A stretch of DNA of 64,000 nucleotides, taken from NCBI GenBank assembly GCA_014378995.1, contig JACMMP010000010.1, positions 1 through 64,000 on the forward strand, written 5' to 3'. The notes beneath the pieces were generated by a model. It saw only the letters and a list, made by a program, of their open reading frames with translations. It ran no database searches and was not told where the DNA came from. The DNA is from Hyphomonadaceae bacterium (GTDB taxonomy: Bacteria; Pseudomonadota; Alphaproteobacteria; Caulobacterales; Aquidulcibacteraceae). Below, piece by piece: positions 1 to 9,940 of the stretch. The position numbers and the translations under genes are program-made. The stretch's first letter is position 1; every line of letters starts with the position of its first letter.

Positions 1-406
1 CCAGCCGCTCCTGTGTCAGGGGATCGCGCGCCGGCGCCTGTTCGCTCGCCTGCTCCCGCGAAAACACCAGCGGCAGCACCCCGCCTTGGGTGAACTGGCC
101 CTCGATCCGCCCATTGCTCAGCCGGCCGCGAAAGCTCGCATTGATCACCGGGAGCGAGAGCGTGAGCTGATCGCCCTCGATGCGCGTCTCTCCGACCGGG
201 ATCGCGCTGTTGCCTTGATCGATACTGTAGAGCGTCGAGCGCGGGCCGTCGGTCACAACTAGCCGCAGTCGCAAGCGCTGCGAGCCCAGGTCCAGCGCGC
301 CGAACCACTCGCCCATGAAATCGGCAGCTGACTGGGCGTGCGCACCGGAAGCCATAAACCCTGCCGCAGCGGCGCCCATGAGCAATGGCCGACGAGTGAT
401 GATCAT
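1..406 (-). CDS. Secreted protein, N-terminal part only (runs off window edge); possibly serine hydrolase/beta-lactamase-related
   Basis: Reverse-strand ORF open to the window edge; start MIITRRPLLMGAAAAGFMASGAHAQ = signal peptide; AAGGACG Shine-Dalgarno upstream. Function is a guess. Confidence 0.55.
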   Translation of the reverse strand, partial: MIITRRPLLMGAAAAGFMASGAHAQSAADFMGEWFGALDLGSQRLRLRLVVTDGPRSTLYSIDQGNSAIPVGETRIEGDQLTLSLPVINASFRGRLSNGRIEGQFTQGGVLPLVFSREQASEQAPARDPLTQERL

Positions 407-544
407 GTGGACGTCCTTTCGCAATGGGTCAGGCTTTGGATGCCAGCGGCGCGCGGAACAGATGCGAGCGCCCCTCTGACCCGATAGTCGCATTGACGGG
501 ACTTTTCTTACGGGGTTTATGTGCGCGCGCGAATTGGGCGTGAC

Positions 545-558
545 GACACGCCGTCAAT
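545..558. promoter_or_regulatory. Candidate operator GACACGCCGTCAAT upstream of etfB
   Basis: Identical 14-mer to 18132-18145 upstream of the TetR gene. Confidence 0.35.
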
Positions 559-575
559 CCTCAAGGATTTCAACG

Positions 576-1340
576 ATGAAAGTCCTCGTCCCGGTCAAGC
601 GGGTGCTCGATTACAATCTCAAGGTCCGGGTCAAGCCGGATGGATCGGGCGTCGATCTCTCCAACCTCAAAATGTCGATCAACCCGTTCTGCGAAATCGC
701 GGTCGAAGAAGCCGTGCGCATGAAGGAAGGCGGCGGCGGCCACGCCAAGGATGCGGCGACCGAGGTGATCGCAGTCTCGATCGGGCCCGAGCAAGCGCAG
801 GAAACCATCCGCAACGCCCTCGCCATCGGCGCCGATCGCGGCATCCTGGTGAAAGCTGACGGCGAAGTCGAACCGCTGGCGGTTGCGAAAATTTTGAAGG
901 CGGTGGTCGAGGCCGAGAAGCCCGATCTCGTGATCCTCGGCAAGCAAGCCATCGACGATGACTCAAACCAAGTCGGCCAGATGCTCGCGGCGCTGCTGGA
1001 CTGGCCGCAAGCGACATTCGCCTCGAAGATCGTGCTGCAAAACGGCAAGGCCACGGTGACGCGCGAGGTCGATGGCGGCCTACAGACGCTCGATGTCGAT
1101 CTGCCCGCAATTGTCACCACCGATTTGCGTTTGAACGAGCCGCGCTACGCTTCGCTGCCGAACATCATGAAGGCAAAGAAAAAGCCGATTGACGTGAAAA
1201 CGCCGGCCGATTTCGGCGTCGACACGGCGCCGCGCATCAAGGTGCTGAAAACGGCCGAACCCGGTAAGCGCCAAGCCGGCATCAAAGTGAAAAGCGCCGC
1301 AGAACTGGTCGGCAAGCTCAAAGAAGCGGGGATTATCTGA
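576..1340 (+). CDS. etfB: Electron transfer flavoprotein subunit beta
   Basis: [27 protein letters not shown]... typical EtfB; start moved from 519 to internal ATG at 576; followed directly by etfA. Confidence 0.95.
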   Translation: MKVLVPVKRVLDYNLKVRVKPDGSGVDLSNLKMSINPFCEIAVEEAVRMKEGGGGHAKDAATEVIAVSIGPEQAQETIRNALAIGADRGILVKADGEVEPLAVAKILKAVVEAEKPDLVILGKQAIDDDSNQVGQMLAALLDWPQATFASKIVLQNGKATVTREVDGGLQTLDVDLPAIVTTDLRLNEPRYASLPNIMKAKKKPIDVKTPADFGVDTAPRIKVLKTAEPGKRQAGIKVKSAAELVGKLKEAGII

Positions 1341-2284
1341 TGGCCGTTCTCGTTATCGCCGAGCACGACAACACGACCGTAAAGGACAGCACCAACAAGG
1401 TGGTCACCGCCGCCAAGGCGATGGGCGCCGATGTGGATGTGCTGGTCGCTGGCTCGAACGCGGGCGCCGCCGCGCAAGCCGCAGCAGGCATCGAGGGCGT
1501 GCGTAAAGTGCTGCATGCCGATGGCGCAACGCTCGCCAAGCAGATGGCGGAGCCGATGGAAGCGCTGGTCGTCCCGCTGATGGCCCATTACGACGCCGTG
1601 CTCTTCCCTGCCACCACGACGGGCAAGAACGCCGCGCCCCGCGTCGCCGCCAAGCTCGACGTAATGCAGCTCTCCGGTGTCATTGGCGTGGAAAGCGCCG
1701 ACACGTTCGTGCGCCCCATCTATGCCGGCAACGCCATCATCACCGTGCAAGACACGCAGCCGAAAAAAGTTCTCACCGTGCAGCCGACGGCGTTCAAAGC
1801 CGCCGCTGGCGGCGGCAGCGCTTCGGTCGAGACGATCGCCGCGCCGAGCGGCCCGTTCAAGTCGGCGTTCGTCAGCGAGGAAATGGCGAAGTCCGACCGT
1901 CCCGAACTCACCGCCGCCAAGCGTGTCGTTTCCGGCGGCCGCGCGCTCGGCTCCAGCGAAGAATTCCACCGCGTGCTCGACCCATTGGCCGACAAGCTCG
2001 GCGCCGCTGTCGGCGCCTCGCGCGCCGCGGTCGACGCGGGCTATGCGCCGAACGACTACCAGGTCGGCCAGACCGGCAAGGTCGTCGCGCCCGAGCTCTA
2101 CGTCGCCGTCGGCATTTCCGGCGCGATCCAGCATTTGGCCGGGATGAAGGACAGCAAAGTCATCGTCGCCATCAACAAGGACGAAGACGCCCCGATCTTC
2201 CAGGTGGCGGATTACGGCTTGGTCGGCGATTACAAGACCATCGTCCCGGAGTTGATGGATGAGCTGACGAAGGCGGGTGTCTAA
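1340..2284 (+). CDS. etfA: Electron transfer flavoprotein subunit alpha
   Basis: [25 protein letters not shown]...; C-terminal FAD domain [37 protein letters not shown]. Confidence 0.96.
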   Translation: MAVLVIAEHDNTTVKDSTNKVVTAAKAMGADVDVLVAGSNAGAAAQAAAGIEGVRKVLHADGATLAKQMAEPMEALVVPLMAHYDAVLFPATTTGKNAAPRVAAKLDVMQLSGVIGVESADTFVRPIYAGNAIITVQDTQPKKVLTVQPTAFKAAAGGGSASVETIAAPSGPFKSAFVSEEMAKSDRPELTAAKRVVSGGRALGSSEEFHRVLDPLADKLGAAVGASRAAVDAGYAPNDYQVGQTGKVVAPELYVAVGISGAIQHLAGMKDSKVIVAINKDEDAPIFQVADYGLVGDYKTIVPELMDELTKAGV

Positions 2285-2350
2285 GGACCGCGGGTCTTCA
2301 GACCCGCAGACCTGAGCCGCTAGGGACAAGTGCGGGTTTGACCCGCCGCC
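2284..2350. repeat. Palindromic repeat downstream of etfA (intergenic copy)
   Basis: GGACCGCGGGTCTTCAGACCCGCAGACCTGAGCCGCTAGGGACAAGTGCGGGTTTGACCCGCCGCCC; may also act as etfA terminator. Confidence 0.75.
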
Positions 2351-2453
2351 CTTTGTACGCTTGCGCTCGAAACGCTTGCGCCCAGCGCCACCCTATGCTG
2401 CACTGCAACAAGATTTGCATTTCAGGGGCGCCTGAGCGCCTATGGCCGGTACA

Positions 2454-3332
2454 ATGAGTAACATTCGCACGGTCGGCGTCGTTGGCGCCGGACAGATGGG
2501 CAACGGGATCGCGCATGTCTGCGCGCTCGCCGGCTACGACGTCCTCATCCAGGACGCCGACACAGCCCGCATCGACGCCGCCCTCGGCGCCATCACCAAA
2601 AACCTCGGCCGCCAAGTGCATCGCGAAGTGATCACGCAGGCTGACGCGGACACGGCGCTGAAGCGCATCAAGCCGGCGGCCTCGCTCAACGATTTCGGCG
2701 CCGTCGATCTCGTCATCGAATCCATCGTCGAGCAGGACGAGGCGAAAAAGAAAGTCTTCGCCGATCTGCGCAGCGTGCTGAGGCCGGAAGCAATCCTCGC
2801 CTCCAACACGTCCTCGATCTCCATCACGCGCCTCGCTGCGACCACCGATCGCCCGGACAAGTTCATCGGCGTTCACTTCATGAACCCGGCGCCGGTGATG
2901 GAGCTGGTGGAAATCATTCGCGGCCTCGCCACCAGCCAGGACACCTACGACACCTCCGTCGCCTTCGTGAACACGCTCGGCAAGAAGATCGCCAACGCCG
3001 AAGACTTCCCCGCCTTCATCGTCAACCGCGTGCTGGTGCCGATGATCAACGAGGCCGTTTACACGCTGTATGAAGGCGTCGGCTCGGTCGAGGCGATCGA
3101 CAAATCGATGAAGCTCGGCGCGCACCATCCGATGGGCCCGCTCGAGCTTGCAGATTTCATCGGCCTCGACACCTGCTTGTCCATCATGCAGGTGCTCTAT
3201 GAAGGGCTCTCGGATTCCAAATATCGCCCCTGCCCGCTGCTGGTAAAATACGTAGAAGCAGGCTGGCTCGGCCGCAAAACCCAGCGCGGCTTCTACGATT
3301 ACAGAACCGATCCCCCGACCCCGACGAGATAA
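2454..3332 (+). CDS. 3-hydroxybutyryl-CoA dehydrogenase
   Basis: VGVVGAGQMGNGIAHVCALAGYDV Rossmann motif; NPAPVMELVEIIRG; NRVLVPMINEAV; start at 2442 or 2454. Confidence 0.93.
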   Translation: MSNIRTVGVVGAGQMGNGIAHVCALAGYDVLIQDADTARIDAALGAITKNLGRQVHREVITQADADTALKRIKPAASLNDFGAVDLVIESIVEQDEAKKKVFADLRSVLRPEAILASNTSSISITRLAATTDRPDKFIGVHFMNPAPVMELVEIIRGLATSQDTYDTSVAFVNTLGKKIANAEDFPAFIVNRVLVPMINEAVYTLYEGVGSVEAIDKSMKLGAHHPMGPLELADFIGLDTCLSIMQVLYEGLSDSKYRPCPLLVKYVEAGWLGRKTQRGFYDYRTDPPTPTR

Positions 3333-3380
3333 GCCGCCCACGCGCTCACAGCCGTCGGTGTTTTCACATTAGACGTGCGC

Positions 3381-3408
3381 GGAGCGCGGGCGTTCTGCCC
3401 CGCGCTCC
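3381..3408. terminator. GC-rich hairpin (10-bp stem, 8-nt loop), putative terminator
   Basis: GGAGCGCGGG-CGTTCTGC-CCCGCGCTCC between convergent genes; no strong T-run. Confidence 0.35.
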
Positions 3409-3422
3409 CGCTGTCATGCGCG

Positions 3423-3533
3423 TCACGCAGCCATGCTGGCCATCAGCACGACGCCGTGCGCCATGTACGCCGCAACGGCGATGGCGAAGGCGCCGCCAAT
3501 GGCGAGTTCGAGCAGTGTGATTGCTGTGCGCAT
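3423..3533 (-). CDS. Putative 36-aa small membrane protein
   Basis: MRTAITLLELAIGGAFAIAVAAYMAHGVVLMASMAA*; one hydrophobic helix; weak SD; below the ORF-track cutoff. Confidence 0.35.
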   Translation of the reverse strand: MRTAITLLELAIGGAFAIAVAAYMAHGVVLMASMAA

Positions 3534-3674
3534 TGAGTATCCCCAGTGGCGCGGACGGGGAGGTGTCCGCAACGCCGAGATAGTGGCGCCCCGCCGCCGT
3601 AAAATGGCGCCGGCATTAAATCGAGTTGAGTTCAGTCCGATCCGTCGCCGCGCTTGTATCCTTGCAACAGCCCG

Positions 3675-4280
3675 TTAGCGCTCAAACACCAGCGCCAAAT
3701 TGTTCGCCGGCATTTCAATGACCTCGCGCAAGCGCAGACCTTGCACATTCGCCGCCGCTTCCACCTCCGCCACGTCGCGCACGCCGAACGCCGGATCGCG
3801 CGCCTTCAGCCATTGCTCGAACTGTTCGTTCGACGGCGAGGTGTGCGCGCCGCCGCGTTTATAGGCGCCATATGTCACAAGCAGGCCGCCTACGCGCAGC
3901 AGCCGCCCCGCGCCCGCCATCAGGCCAAGCGTCGCTTCCCAGGGCGAGATGTGAATCATGTTGATAGCGATGACGGCGTCGAAGGGTCCTGCGACGTCCC
4001 AACCCGCCGCCCGCGCATCAATCTCGGCCGGCGCCAGCACATTGCCCAGATCGGCGCACCAGGCCGCAACGCTCGCCCGCGCCGCTTCGTCCGGGTCGCT
4101 CGGCTGCCATATCCAACCCGGCATCGCACCAGCAAAGAACGCCGCGTGCTCGCCCGTCCCGGACGCGATCTCCAGCACTCGCGCCCTCTCCCCCAGTAAA
4201 AGCTGCAACACGGCGAGGATCGGCTCGCGGTTGCGGGCTGTAGAGGGCGATTGCTGACGGGCGTCCATCGCGCCGTTCAA
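3675..4280 (-). CDS. DUF938-type SAM-dependent methyltransferase
   Basis: RVLEIASGTGEHAAFFAGAMPGWIWQPSDPD; NMIHISPWEATLGLM. Confidence 0.85.
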   Translation of the reverse strand: MNGAMDARQQSPSTARNREPILAVLQLLLGERARVLEIASGTGEHAAFFAGAMPGWIWQPSDPDEAARASVAAWCADLGNVLAPAEIDARAAGWDVAGPFDAVIAINMIHISPWEATLGLMAGAGRLLRVGGLLVTYGAYKRGGAHTSPSNEQFEQWLKARDPAFGVRDVAEVEAAANVQGLRLREVIEMPANNLALVFER

Positions 4281-4366
4281 ACACGGCCACAGCTCAGAGG
4301 AAAGCGCAGCGCCTGCGGGTTGCGCGGTGATGACGCCGGGCCTGCAGCAGTTAAAGTCGCCGCCAA

Positions 4367-4927
4367 ATGCGCGCCCCCATCCCGCAACGCATCGCGACGC
4401 TCAGCTGGCGCAACCCGGCGTTCTTGTGGACGCCGCTTTCGCTCGCGCTGGCGATCGCCTGGCCGGCCGCGCTGTTTTGGCAGCAGCCCAACCTGGCGCG
4501 CCTAACGCTCGTCTCCGGCATGCTCGTTTTCGCGCTGGCTTTAAGCTCGCTTGGCGCAATTTGGGCGCTGGGACGCGCGCCGAAGAGCCGCCGGGCGGTG
4601 TTGCTTCATGTGCTTTGCGCCGGCGCCCTGGTGGCGCTGCTGGCGCCATTTGCGCTGACCGGGCTTCTCGGCGCCCTAGGCGCGTATCGAGACGCTGATG
4701 CGGGAGCTGCTTTGAGCCTTGCCGATTCGCTCGCCATCGCGCCGCTTGCGCTGATCGTCGGCCTCCCCGTTGCGCTGATTTCCGGCATCATCTTCGCCTG
4801 GCTCGCGCTCTCACGCCGTGCGCCGGAAAACCTCGATCGGCGTCGCTGCGTTCCATTCCGGCGCCGACCCAAAGGGGCCGTTTTTACCGCCCGCCGCCGT
4901 TGCGTCTCAGCCGACCGGCGCCCATAA
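4367..4927 (+). CDS. Hypothetical membrane protein
   Basis: ORF with several hydrophobic helices (LALAIAWPAALFW, LVALLAPFALTGLL, LIVGLPVALISGIIFAWLAL); start and end uncertain. Confidence 0.45.
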   Translation: MRAPIPQRIATLSWRNPAFLWTPLSLALAIAWPAALFWQQPNLARLTLVSGMLVFALALSSLGAIWALGRAPKSRRAVLLHVLCAGALVALLAPFALTGLLGALGAYRDADAGAALSLADSLAIAPLALIVGLPVALISGIIFAWLALSRRAPENLDRRRCVPFRRRPKGAVFTARRRCVSADRRP

Positions 4928-4994
4928 GGGGCGCGGGCGCGGGACGCCTCTCAGGCTCAGAGCTGGACAATTGATCTACCTGCCGATCGCCGAA

Positions 4995-5885
4995 ATGCCG
5001 GTGAACGTGCTGCTTATCCTTTTGGTGAGCGGCGCGGTGGGTTTTGTCTCGGGTCTCGTCGGCGTCGGCGGCGGATTCATAATGACGCCCGCGCTCATCT
5101 TCATGGGCGTGCCGGCGCCTGTCGCCGTTGCGACTGGCGCAAGCCAGATCGCCGCCACCTCGTTTTCCGGCATCATGACGCAGACGCGGCGCAAGTCGGT
5201 CGATTGGCGCATGGGCATGCTGCTCTCGGCCGGCGGCATTGGCGGCAGCATTTCTGGCGTGTGGCTGTTCGAGCGCCTGCTGCGGCTGGGTCAGCTCGAT
5301 CTCATCGTCTCACTGCTCTATTTGCTGCTGCTCGCCAGCGTCGGCGCCCTGATGCTCCGCGAGAGCTATCACCATTGGCGTGGACGCGAGACGCAAGGCG
5401 TTTCCATCCTGCGCCGGCCGATCAAAACGTTGGCGCACACTTTGCCCTTCCGTTTGCGGTTTCCGCGCTCGGGCCTCCATATCAGCGTGATCCCGCCGCT
5501 GGGGCTCGGCTTCGCCATTGGCGCGCTGGCAGCGATCATGGGCATAGGCGGGGGCTTCATCCTCATCCCGGCAATGATTTATCTGCTGCGCATGCCGACG
5601 AACGTCGTCATCGGCACGTCTTTGTTCCAGGTGCTGATCATCACCTCGCTCATCGTCATTCTGCAATCGGCGGCGACGCAAACGGTGGACCTAGTGCTCG
5701 CCGGATTGTTGATGCTGGGCGGGGTCATTGGCGCGCAGATGGGCGCCCGGCTTGGGGCGGGGCTCAAGGGCGAAACCATCCGCGGCGTGCTGGGCGCGCT
5801 GCTGCTGGCGGCGAGCGCGAAATTTCTATGGGATCTCTTTGTCCCGCCAACCGAACGTTATGTGCTTGGCGGAGGCCTCTGGTGA
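4995..5885 (+). CDS. Sulfite exporter TauE/SafE family protein
   Basis: MPVNVLLILLVSGAVGFVSGLVGVGGGFIMTPALIFMGVPAPVAVATGASQI; second GIGGGFILIPAMIYLL repeat. Confidence 0.9.
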   Translation: MPVNVLLILLVSGAVGFVSGLVGVGGGFIMTPALIFMGVPAPVAVATGASQIAATSFSGIMTQTRRKSVDWRMGMLLSAGGIGGSISGVWLFERLLRLGQLDLIVSLLYLLLLASVGALMLRESYHHWRGRETQGVSILRRPIKTLAHTLPFRLRFPRSGLHISVIPPLGLGFAIGALAAIMGIGGGFILIPAMIYLLRMPTNVVIGTSLFQVLIITSLIVILQSAATQTVDLVLAGLLMLGGVIGAQMGARLGAGLKGETIRGVLGALLLAASAKFLWDLFVPPTERYVLGGGLW

Positions 5886-6664
5886 GGCGCCTCCTTGCTG
5901 CGCTCGCGTTCCTGTTGCTGTGCGCGCCTGCGGCCGCGCAAGCGCCTGCCGATGTCGCCTCCGATCTGCCGGCCGGCGTTGCGGAAGATTCGATCACGGT
6001 GAGCTCCGACTATCGCGGCTCTTATGTCACCGTGTTCGGCGTCAATCCGGATCGGCGCGGGCGCGGCGACATCGTCGTCGTTGTCCGCGGCCCCAATGAA
6101 GGGGCGGTTGTGATGCGCAAGCGGCGCGTGCTGGGGCTGTGGGTGAACGGCGATCCCGTCCGCTTCAGCGAAGCGCCGTCGTTTTTCGCCGTGCTCAGCA
6201 ACCGGCCGCTACGCTCGATCGCCAGCGCGGAATCGATCTGGCGCTATCAGCTCGACCCCGCCGCGTCCGCGCAGCTGGAAAGCTCGACGGGCGACAGCGA
6301 TCCTTCCGACTATCGCGCCGCGCTCGTGCGTTTGCGGCGCGCGCAGGGCCTCTATCAAGTCTATGCGGGCGGCGCCACGCCTGACCAACGCGGCGGGCTC
6401 ACCATGTATCAAGGCGGCCTTTTTCGCGCCGTGGTGCGCTTGCCCGCCAACGCGCCGATCGCCCAATACCAAGCCGACACCTACCTCTTCCGCGACGGGC
6501 GCCTCATCTCCGCCCAGCGCATTCCAATTAGCATCAGCCGCGTCGGCATCGAGCGGCGCATCCACGATCTCGCCACCAAGTTCCCGCTCTTCTACGGCAT
6601 GCTGACGGTGATGCTTGCGCTTGCAGCGGGGTGGGTTGCGGCGTTTCTATTCCGGCGCACGTGA
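5882..6664 (+). CDS. TIGR02186 family transmembrane protein
   Basis: GTG start overlapping the TauE stop; signal peptide; SDLPAGVAEDSITVSSDYRGSYVTVFG; C-terminal TM. TauE/TIGR02186 pairing is common. Confidence 0.8.
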   Translation: MRRLLAALAFLLLCAPAAAQAPADVASDLPAGVAEDSITVSSDYRGSYVTVFGVNPDRRGRGDIVVVVRGPNEGAVVMRKRRVLGLWVNGDPVRFSEAPSFFAVLSNRPLRSIASAESIWRYQLDPAASAQLESSTGDSDPSDYRAALVRLRRAQGLYQVYAGGATPDQRGGLTMYQGGLFRAVVRLPANAPIAQYQADTYLFRDGRLISAQRIPISISRVGIERRIHDLATKFPLFYGMLTVMLALAAGWVAAFLFRRT

Positions 6665-7137
6665 TCGAACCGCCGCCCTTCTTGCCCCGCGCCGCACTGC
6701 GCCTGGGCTTTCTCGGTCTCGCCCCGCTCGCCATCGCCGCACTGGTGTCGCTGTCGCAGCACCAGGATACGGCGCTGCTGGGCGCGCTGGCGTTCTCGAT
6801 CTATGCGGCGGTGCTGCTCTCGTTCCTTGGCGGCGTGCGGTGCGGTTTCGAGCTGATGCGTGCGCCGCAAGCGCCGAACGGCCTGCGGCTCATCTTCAGC
6901 GCGATCCCCGCGCTCGTTGGTTGGGCGCTTGCTCTGTTCATCGTGCTGACGCCGGCGGCGACCGGCGCGGCATCCGTGTTTGCCGGCTTGTTTGCCGCGC
7001 AATATGCCTGGGATCACCGCAGCGCGAACGACGCCGGCGCGCCCGAATGGTATCCGCTGCTCCGGCGCGTGCTCACCGGCGGCGCAATGATCGTGTGCTT
7101 ATTGATTCCGCTCGCGTCAGCGCTGCAGCGCTTTTAG
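6661..7137 (+). CDS. DUF3429 domain-containing membrane protein
   Basis: RAALRLGFLGLAPLAIAALVSL...FSIYAAVLLSFLGGVRCG; GTG at 6661 or upstream start at 6631. Confidence 0.75.
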   Translation: MIEPPPFLPRAALRLGFLGLAPLAIAALVSLSQHQDTALLGALAFSIYAAVLLSFLGGVRCGFELMRAPQAPNGLRLIFSAIPALVGWALALFIVLTPAATGAASVFAGLFAAQYAWDHRSANDAGAPEWYPLLRRVLTGGAMIVCLLIPLASALQRF

Positions 7138-7850
7138 TCGCCGAGCAGACGCTCCATCGGCGCCGGCAGCACACGCTCCTTGCCGAGCACGAGCGCGACC
7201 AACCCGTCCGGGAATATCCGCGCATAGGCGTCGTCGCAGACATTCAGCCCGCCGGTGAACGCGCCGAACGCAGGCATAACTAAGCGCGTTCCGTCGGTGG
7301 CGAAGCAGCGCCGCCGCACGCTGCGCCCACGCCCGCCTACTTTTGCGCACGGATGCAAGTGCCCCGCGATCTCGCCCGCCGCCGCCGCTTCGGTCGGCTC
7401 ATGCCGAAACACGATCGAACCGATGTGCAGCACGTCGCGCACGGCGCCGCCCAACGTCTCCGCCGCGCGCCCGTCGTGATTGCCTTCAACCCAAATCCAA
7501 TCGCAGCGCGACATCAGCACGCGCAGCAAGCCGCGATCGCGCGCATCCATACGCTGCGGCCCGCCGCCGTCATGAAACGAATCTCCCAGCGACACGATGA
7601 TATCAGGCGAAAGCCGAAGCATCAGATCGGTCAACTTCATCAAAGCCGCGTGCGAGTCGTACGGCGGCAGCATCTGCCCTTTCAGCGCGAACGCGGACGC
7701 CTTCTCAAAGTGCACGTCGGACACGATCAGCGTTTTCGCTTCGCCTATCCACAGCGCGCCTTCGGGCAGCGCCGTCACCATCGTATCGCCCAGCCGCAGC
7801 TCGACATTCGCGCCCGCAATCGCCAGCGGCGGCATCGCCCAATTCGCCAT
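7134..7850 (-). CDS. pdeM: PdeM-type calcineurin-like phosphoesterase (ligase-associated DNA damage response endonuclease family)
   Basis: GALWIGEAKTLIVSDVHFEKASAFALKGQMLPPYDS; SLGDSFHD; WVEGNHDG; FRHEP; GHLHPCAKV. Confidence 0.9.
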   Translation of the reverse strand: MANWAMPPLAIAGANVELRLGDTMVTALPEGALWIGEAKTLIVSDVHFEKASAFALKGQMLPPYDSHAALMKLTDLMLRLSPDIIVSLGDSFHDGGGPQRMDARDRGLLRVLMSRCDWIWVEGNHDGRAAETLGGAVRDVLHIGSIVFRHEPTEAAAAGEIAGHLHPCAKVGGRGRSVRRRCFATDGTRLVMPAFGAFTGGLNVCDDAYARIFPDGLVALVLGKERVLPAPMERLLGD

Positions 7851-7920
7851 ACGGCGAGGGCGCTCCGGCTTGGCGGCGGGGCGATGCAACATCGGCATGG
7901 AAGCGATCAGACCGGATTCG

Positions 7921-9852
7921 TTAAGGCGTGACGATAGCAAAGTTGGGGTCCGGTGTGTCGAACACATCGCCCAAGCCTTCAAGCGAGCGCCTATCGCCCG
8001 CGATGCGGATGCTTCCGGATAACGCCGCCCGCAGCATGGTCTGTGTCGCCATGGCCTGCAGGAATACCGCACGTTGCGAGGTGATCGTCGGCGCGTCGGC
8101 GAGGGTGACGTCGCGTTCGTGGACCAGCACGCCATTGGCGATGCTGACCGCGAAACGCTCATTGCGCTCCGGGAAAACCAAATTGAACGCAAAGCGCCGC
8201 GCGCCCAGGCGTTCAGGATTGAGCCGCACCGCGAGCAGATCGAGAATGTACGAGGTCGGCGTCGCGGCGACGAGATCGGCGCTCTGCACTTGGCTTGGAC
8301 GATCGGGCGGGCCCTGCTCCAACTCGCGCGCGGCGACCAAATACATGTTGCGCCATATTGCGCTCTCGGCCTGGTACGCCATCTGCCGATGCGTGCGCGC
8401 CAACAATTGCCGCGCCGCCGTATTGTCCGGCGCGGCGAACACCAGATGATTGAGCACGCGCGCCGCCCAGCGATAATCGCCTTCATCGAACGCGCGCTGA
8501 CCTTCCGCCAACACGCGCTCAGGCCCGCCCATGGCGCGGACGAAGCGTGTGGCCTCCTCCGCCGGCGGCAGCGGATTGAGGTTGGCGGGATTGGCGTCGT
8601 ACCAGCCCATGTAACGCTGATACACGGCGCGCGAATTGTGCATCATGGTGCCGTAATAGCCGCGATTGAACCAACGGCTCGCCAGCGGCTCCGGCAAACG
8701 TACCTGCTCAGCGATCTCGCGATCGGTGTAGCCGGCGTTCATCAGGCGCACAGTCTGATCGTGCAGATACTTATACGCATCGCGATGACTGGCGATGAAA
8801 TCACGCACGCGATCATTGCCGAAGCGCGGCCATGCGTGGCTGGTCACCAGAGCTTGCGAGCGATCGCCATAGAGGCGCAGCGCTTGCGTCAAATAATCCG
8901 CCCACGCCTTCGCATCGCGCACCAGCGCACCGCGCGGCGTCAGTACGTTGTGCATCGAGGCGTTGGCGTTCTCGGCCAAGCAAAGCACGCCAAGATCAGG
9001 CAGAAAGAAATTCATCTCCGCCGGCGCTTCGGTCTCCGGTGTCAGCTGGAATTCGATGCGGACGCCGTCGATCGTTAGCGTCTCGCCGGTATGCGTGATC
9101 GAGCGTGTCGGCGGAATCAGCGTGAACGTGCCGGCGGAAATGGCGAGGCCGATGCCGGAGCTCATCTGTCCTTCCGGGCCAGGTGTGAGACCGGAGCCAA
9201 ACTGATAAAGCGCGCGCCGCCCCATGGCGTTGCCGGCGATGACGTTCTCGGTCACCGCGTGCTCCATGAAGCCCTCCGGCGCGATGATCTCGACACTGCC
9301 GGCGGCGATATCTTCAGCGCTGACCACGCCGCGCACGCCGCCGAAATGATCGACGTGGCTGTGCGTGTAAATCACCGCGCGCACCGGCCGATCGCCCAAT
9401 GTGCGCCGCGCAAGCGCGAGCGCGGCTTGCGCGGTTTCCGAACTCGTCAACGGGTCAACAAGGATGAGCCCAGTCTCGCCGACGATGATCGTCATGTTCG
9501 ACACATCGAAGCCGCGCACTTGATAGACACGGTCGGTGACGCGGAAGAGCCCGGCGCGCGCCAGCAGGCCGGCCTGGCGCCACAAGCTTGGGTTCACGGT
9601 GGCGGGCGCTTCGCCCTGCAAGAAGCTGTACGCGGCAAAATCCCAAACGAGGCGGCTGCCATCAGCGCTGCGGATTTGCGGCTGGTCCCACGCCGCGATG
9701 AAACCGCGCGCGGCGAACTCCTCGTCCTCGCGGTCGCTCCACGGCAGCGTTCGCGACATCTCCGCATTGGCCGCGCGCGTCGCGTCGCTCACTTGGGCCT
9801 GCGCCGCGCCGCTGAGCGCAAGCGTCAAAATCATCACCACCGCGAACCGCAT
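7921..9852 (-). CDS. Alkyl/aryl sulfatase, MBL-fold (SdsA1-type), secreted
   Basis: Signal peptide; THSHVDHFGGVRGVV metallo-beta-lactamase motif; MNFFLPDLGVLCLAENANASMHNVLTPRGALVRDAKAWADYL. Confidence 0.92.
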   Translation of the reverse strand: MRFAVVMILTLALSGAAQAQVSDATRAANAEMSRTLPWSDREDEEFAARGFIAAWDQPQIRSADGSRLVWDFAAYSFLQGEAPATVNPSLWRQAGLLARAGLFRVTDRVYQVRGFDVSNMTIIVGETGLILVDPLTSSETAQAALALARRTLGDRPVRAVIYTHSHVDHFGGVRGVVSAEDIAAGSVEIIAPEGFMEHAVTENVIAGNAMGRRALYQFGSGLTPGPEGQMSSGIGLAISAGTFTLIPPTRSITHTGETLTIDGVRIEFQLTPETEAPAEMNFFLPDLGVLCLAENANASMHNVLTPRGALVRDAKAWADYLTQALRLYGDRSQALVTSHAWPRFGNDRVRDFIASHRDAYKYLHDQTVRLMNAGYTDREIAEQVRLPEPLASRWFNRGYYGTMMHNSRAVYQRYMGWYDANPANLNPLPPAEEATRFVRAMGGPERVLAEGQRAFDEGDYRWAARVLNHLVFAAPDNTAARQLLARTHRQMAYQAESAIWRNMYLVAARELEQGPPDRPSQVQSADLVAATPTSYILDLLAVRLNPERLGARRFAFNLVFPERNERFAVSIANGVLVHERDVTLADAPTITSQRAVFLQAMATQTMLRAALSGSIRIAGDRRSLEGLGDVFDTPDPNFAIVTP

Positions 9853-9910
9853 CGTTTCCCCATCGTGTTTCCAACAACGTGCGACGAAGGTGGAGCCAGC
9901 GCAACTTCGA

Positions 9911-9937
9911 CTCCCCCTCCCCTTCGAGGGGAGGGGG
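9911..9937. repeat. Palindromic G/C-block repeat (single unit)
   Basis: CTCCCCCTCCCCTTCGAGGGGAGGGGG; resembles the arms of the doublet inside lhr (11801-11913). Confidence 0.7.
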
Positions 9938-9940
9938 TTC

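Noticed and set aside
1145-2329. 394-aa minus-strand ORF across etfA
   Set aside because: Shadow ORF of high-GC coding DNA; the + strand is clearly etfA and the translation has no family features.
5204-5881. N-terminal part of the 486-aa ORF 5204-6664
   Set aside because: Overlaps TauE in another frame and has R/A/G-rich shadow composition; the real TIGR02186 gene starts at 5882 with a signal peptide.
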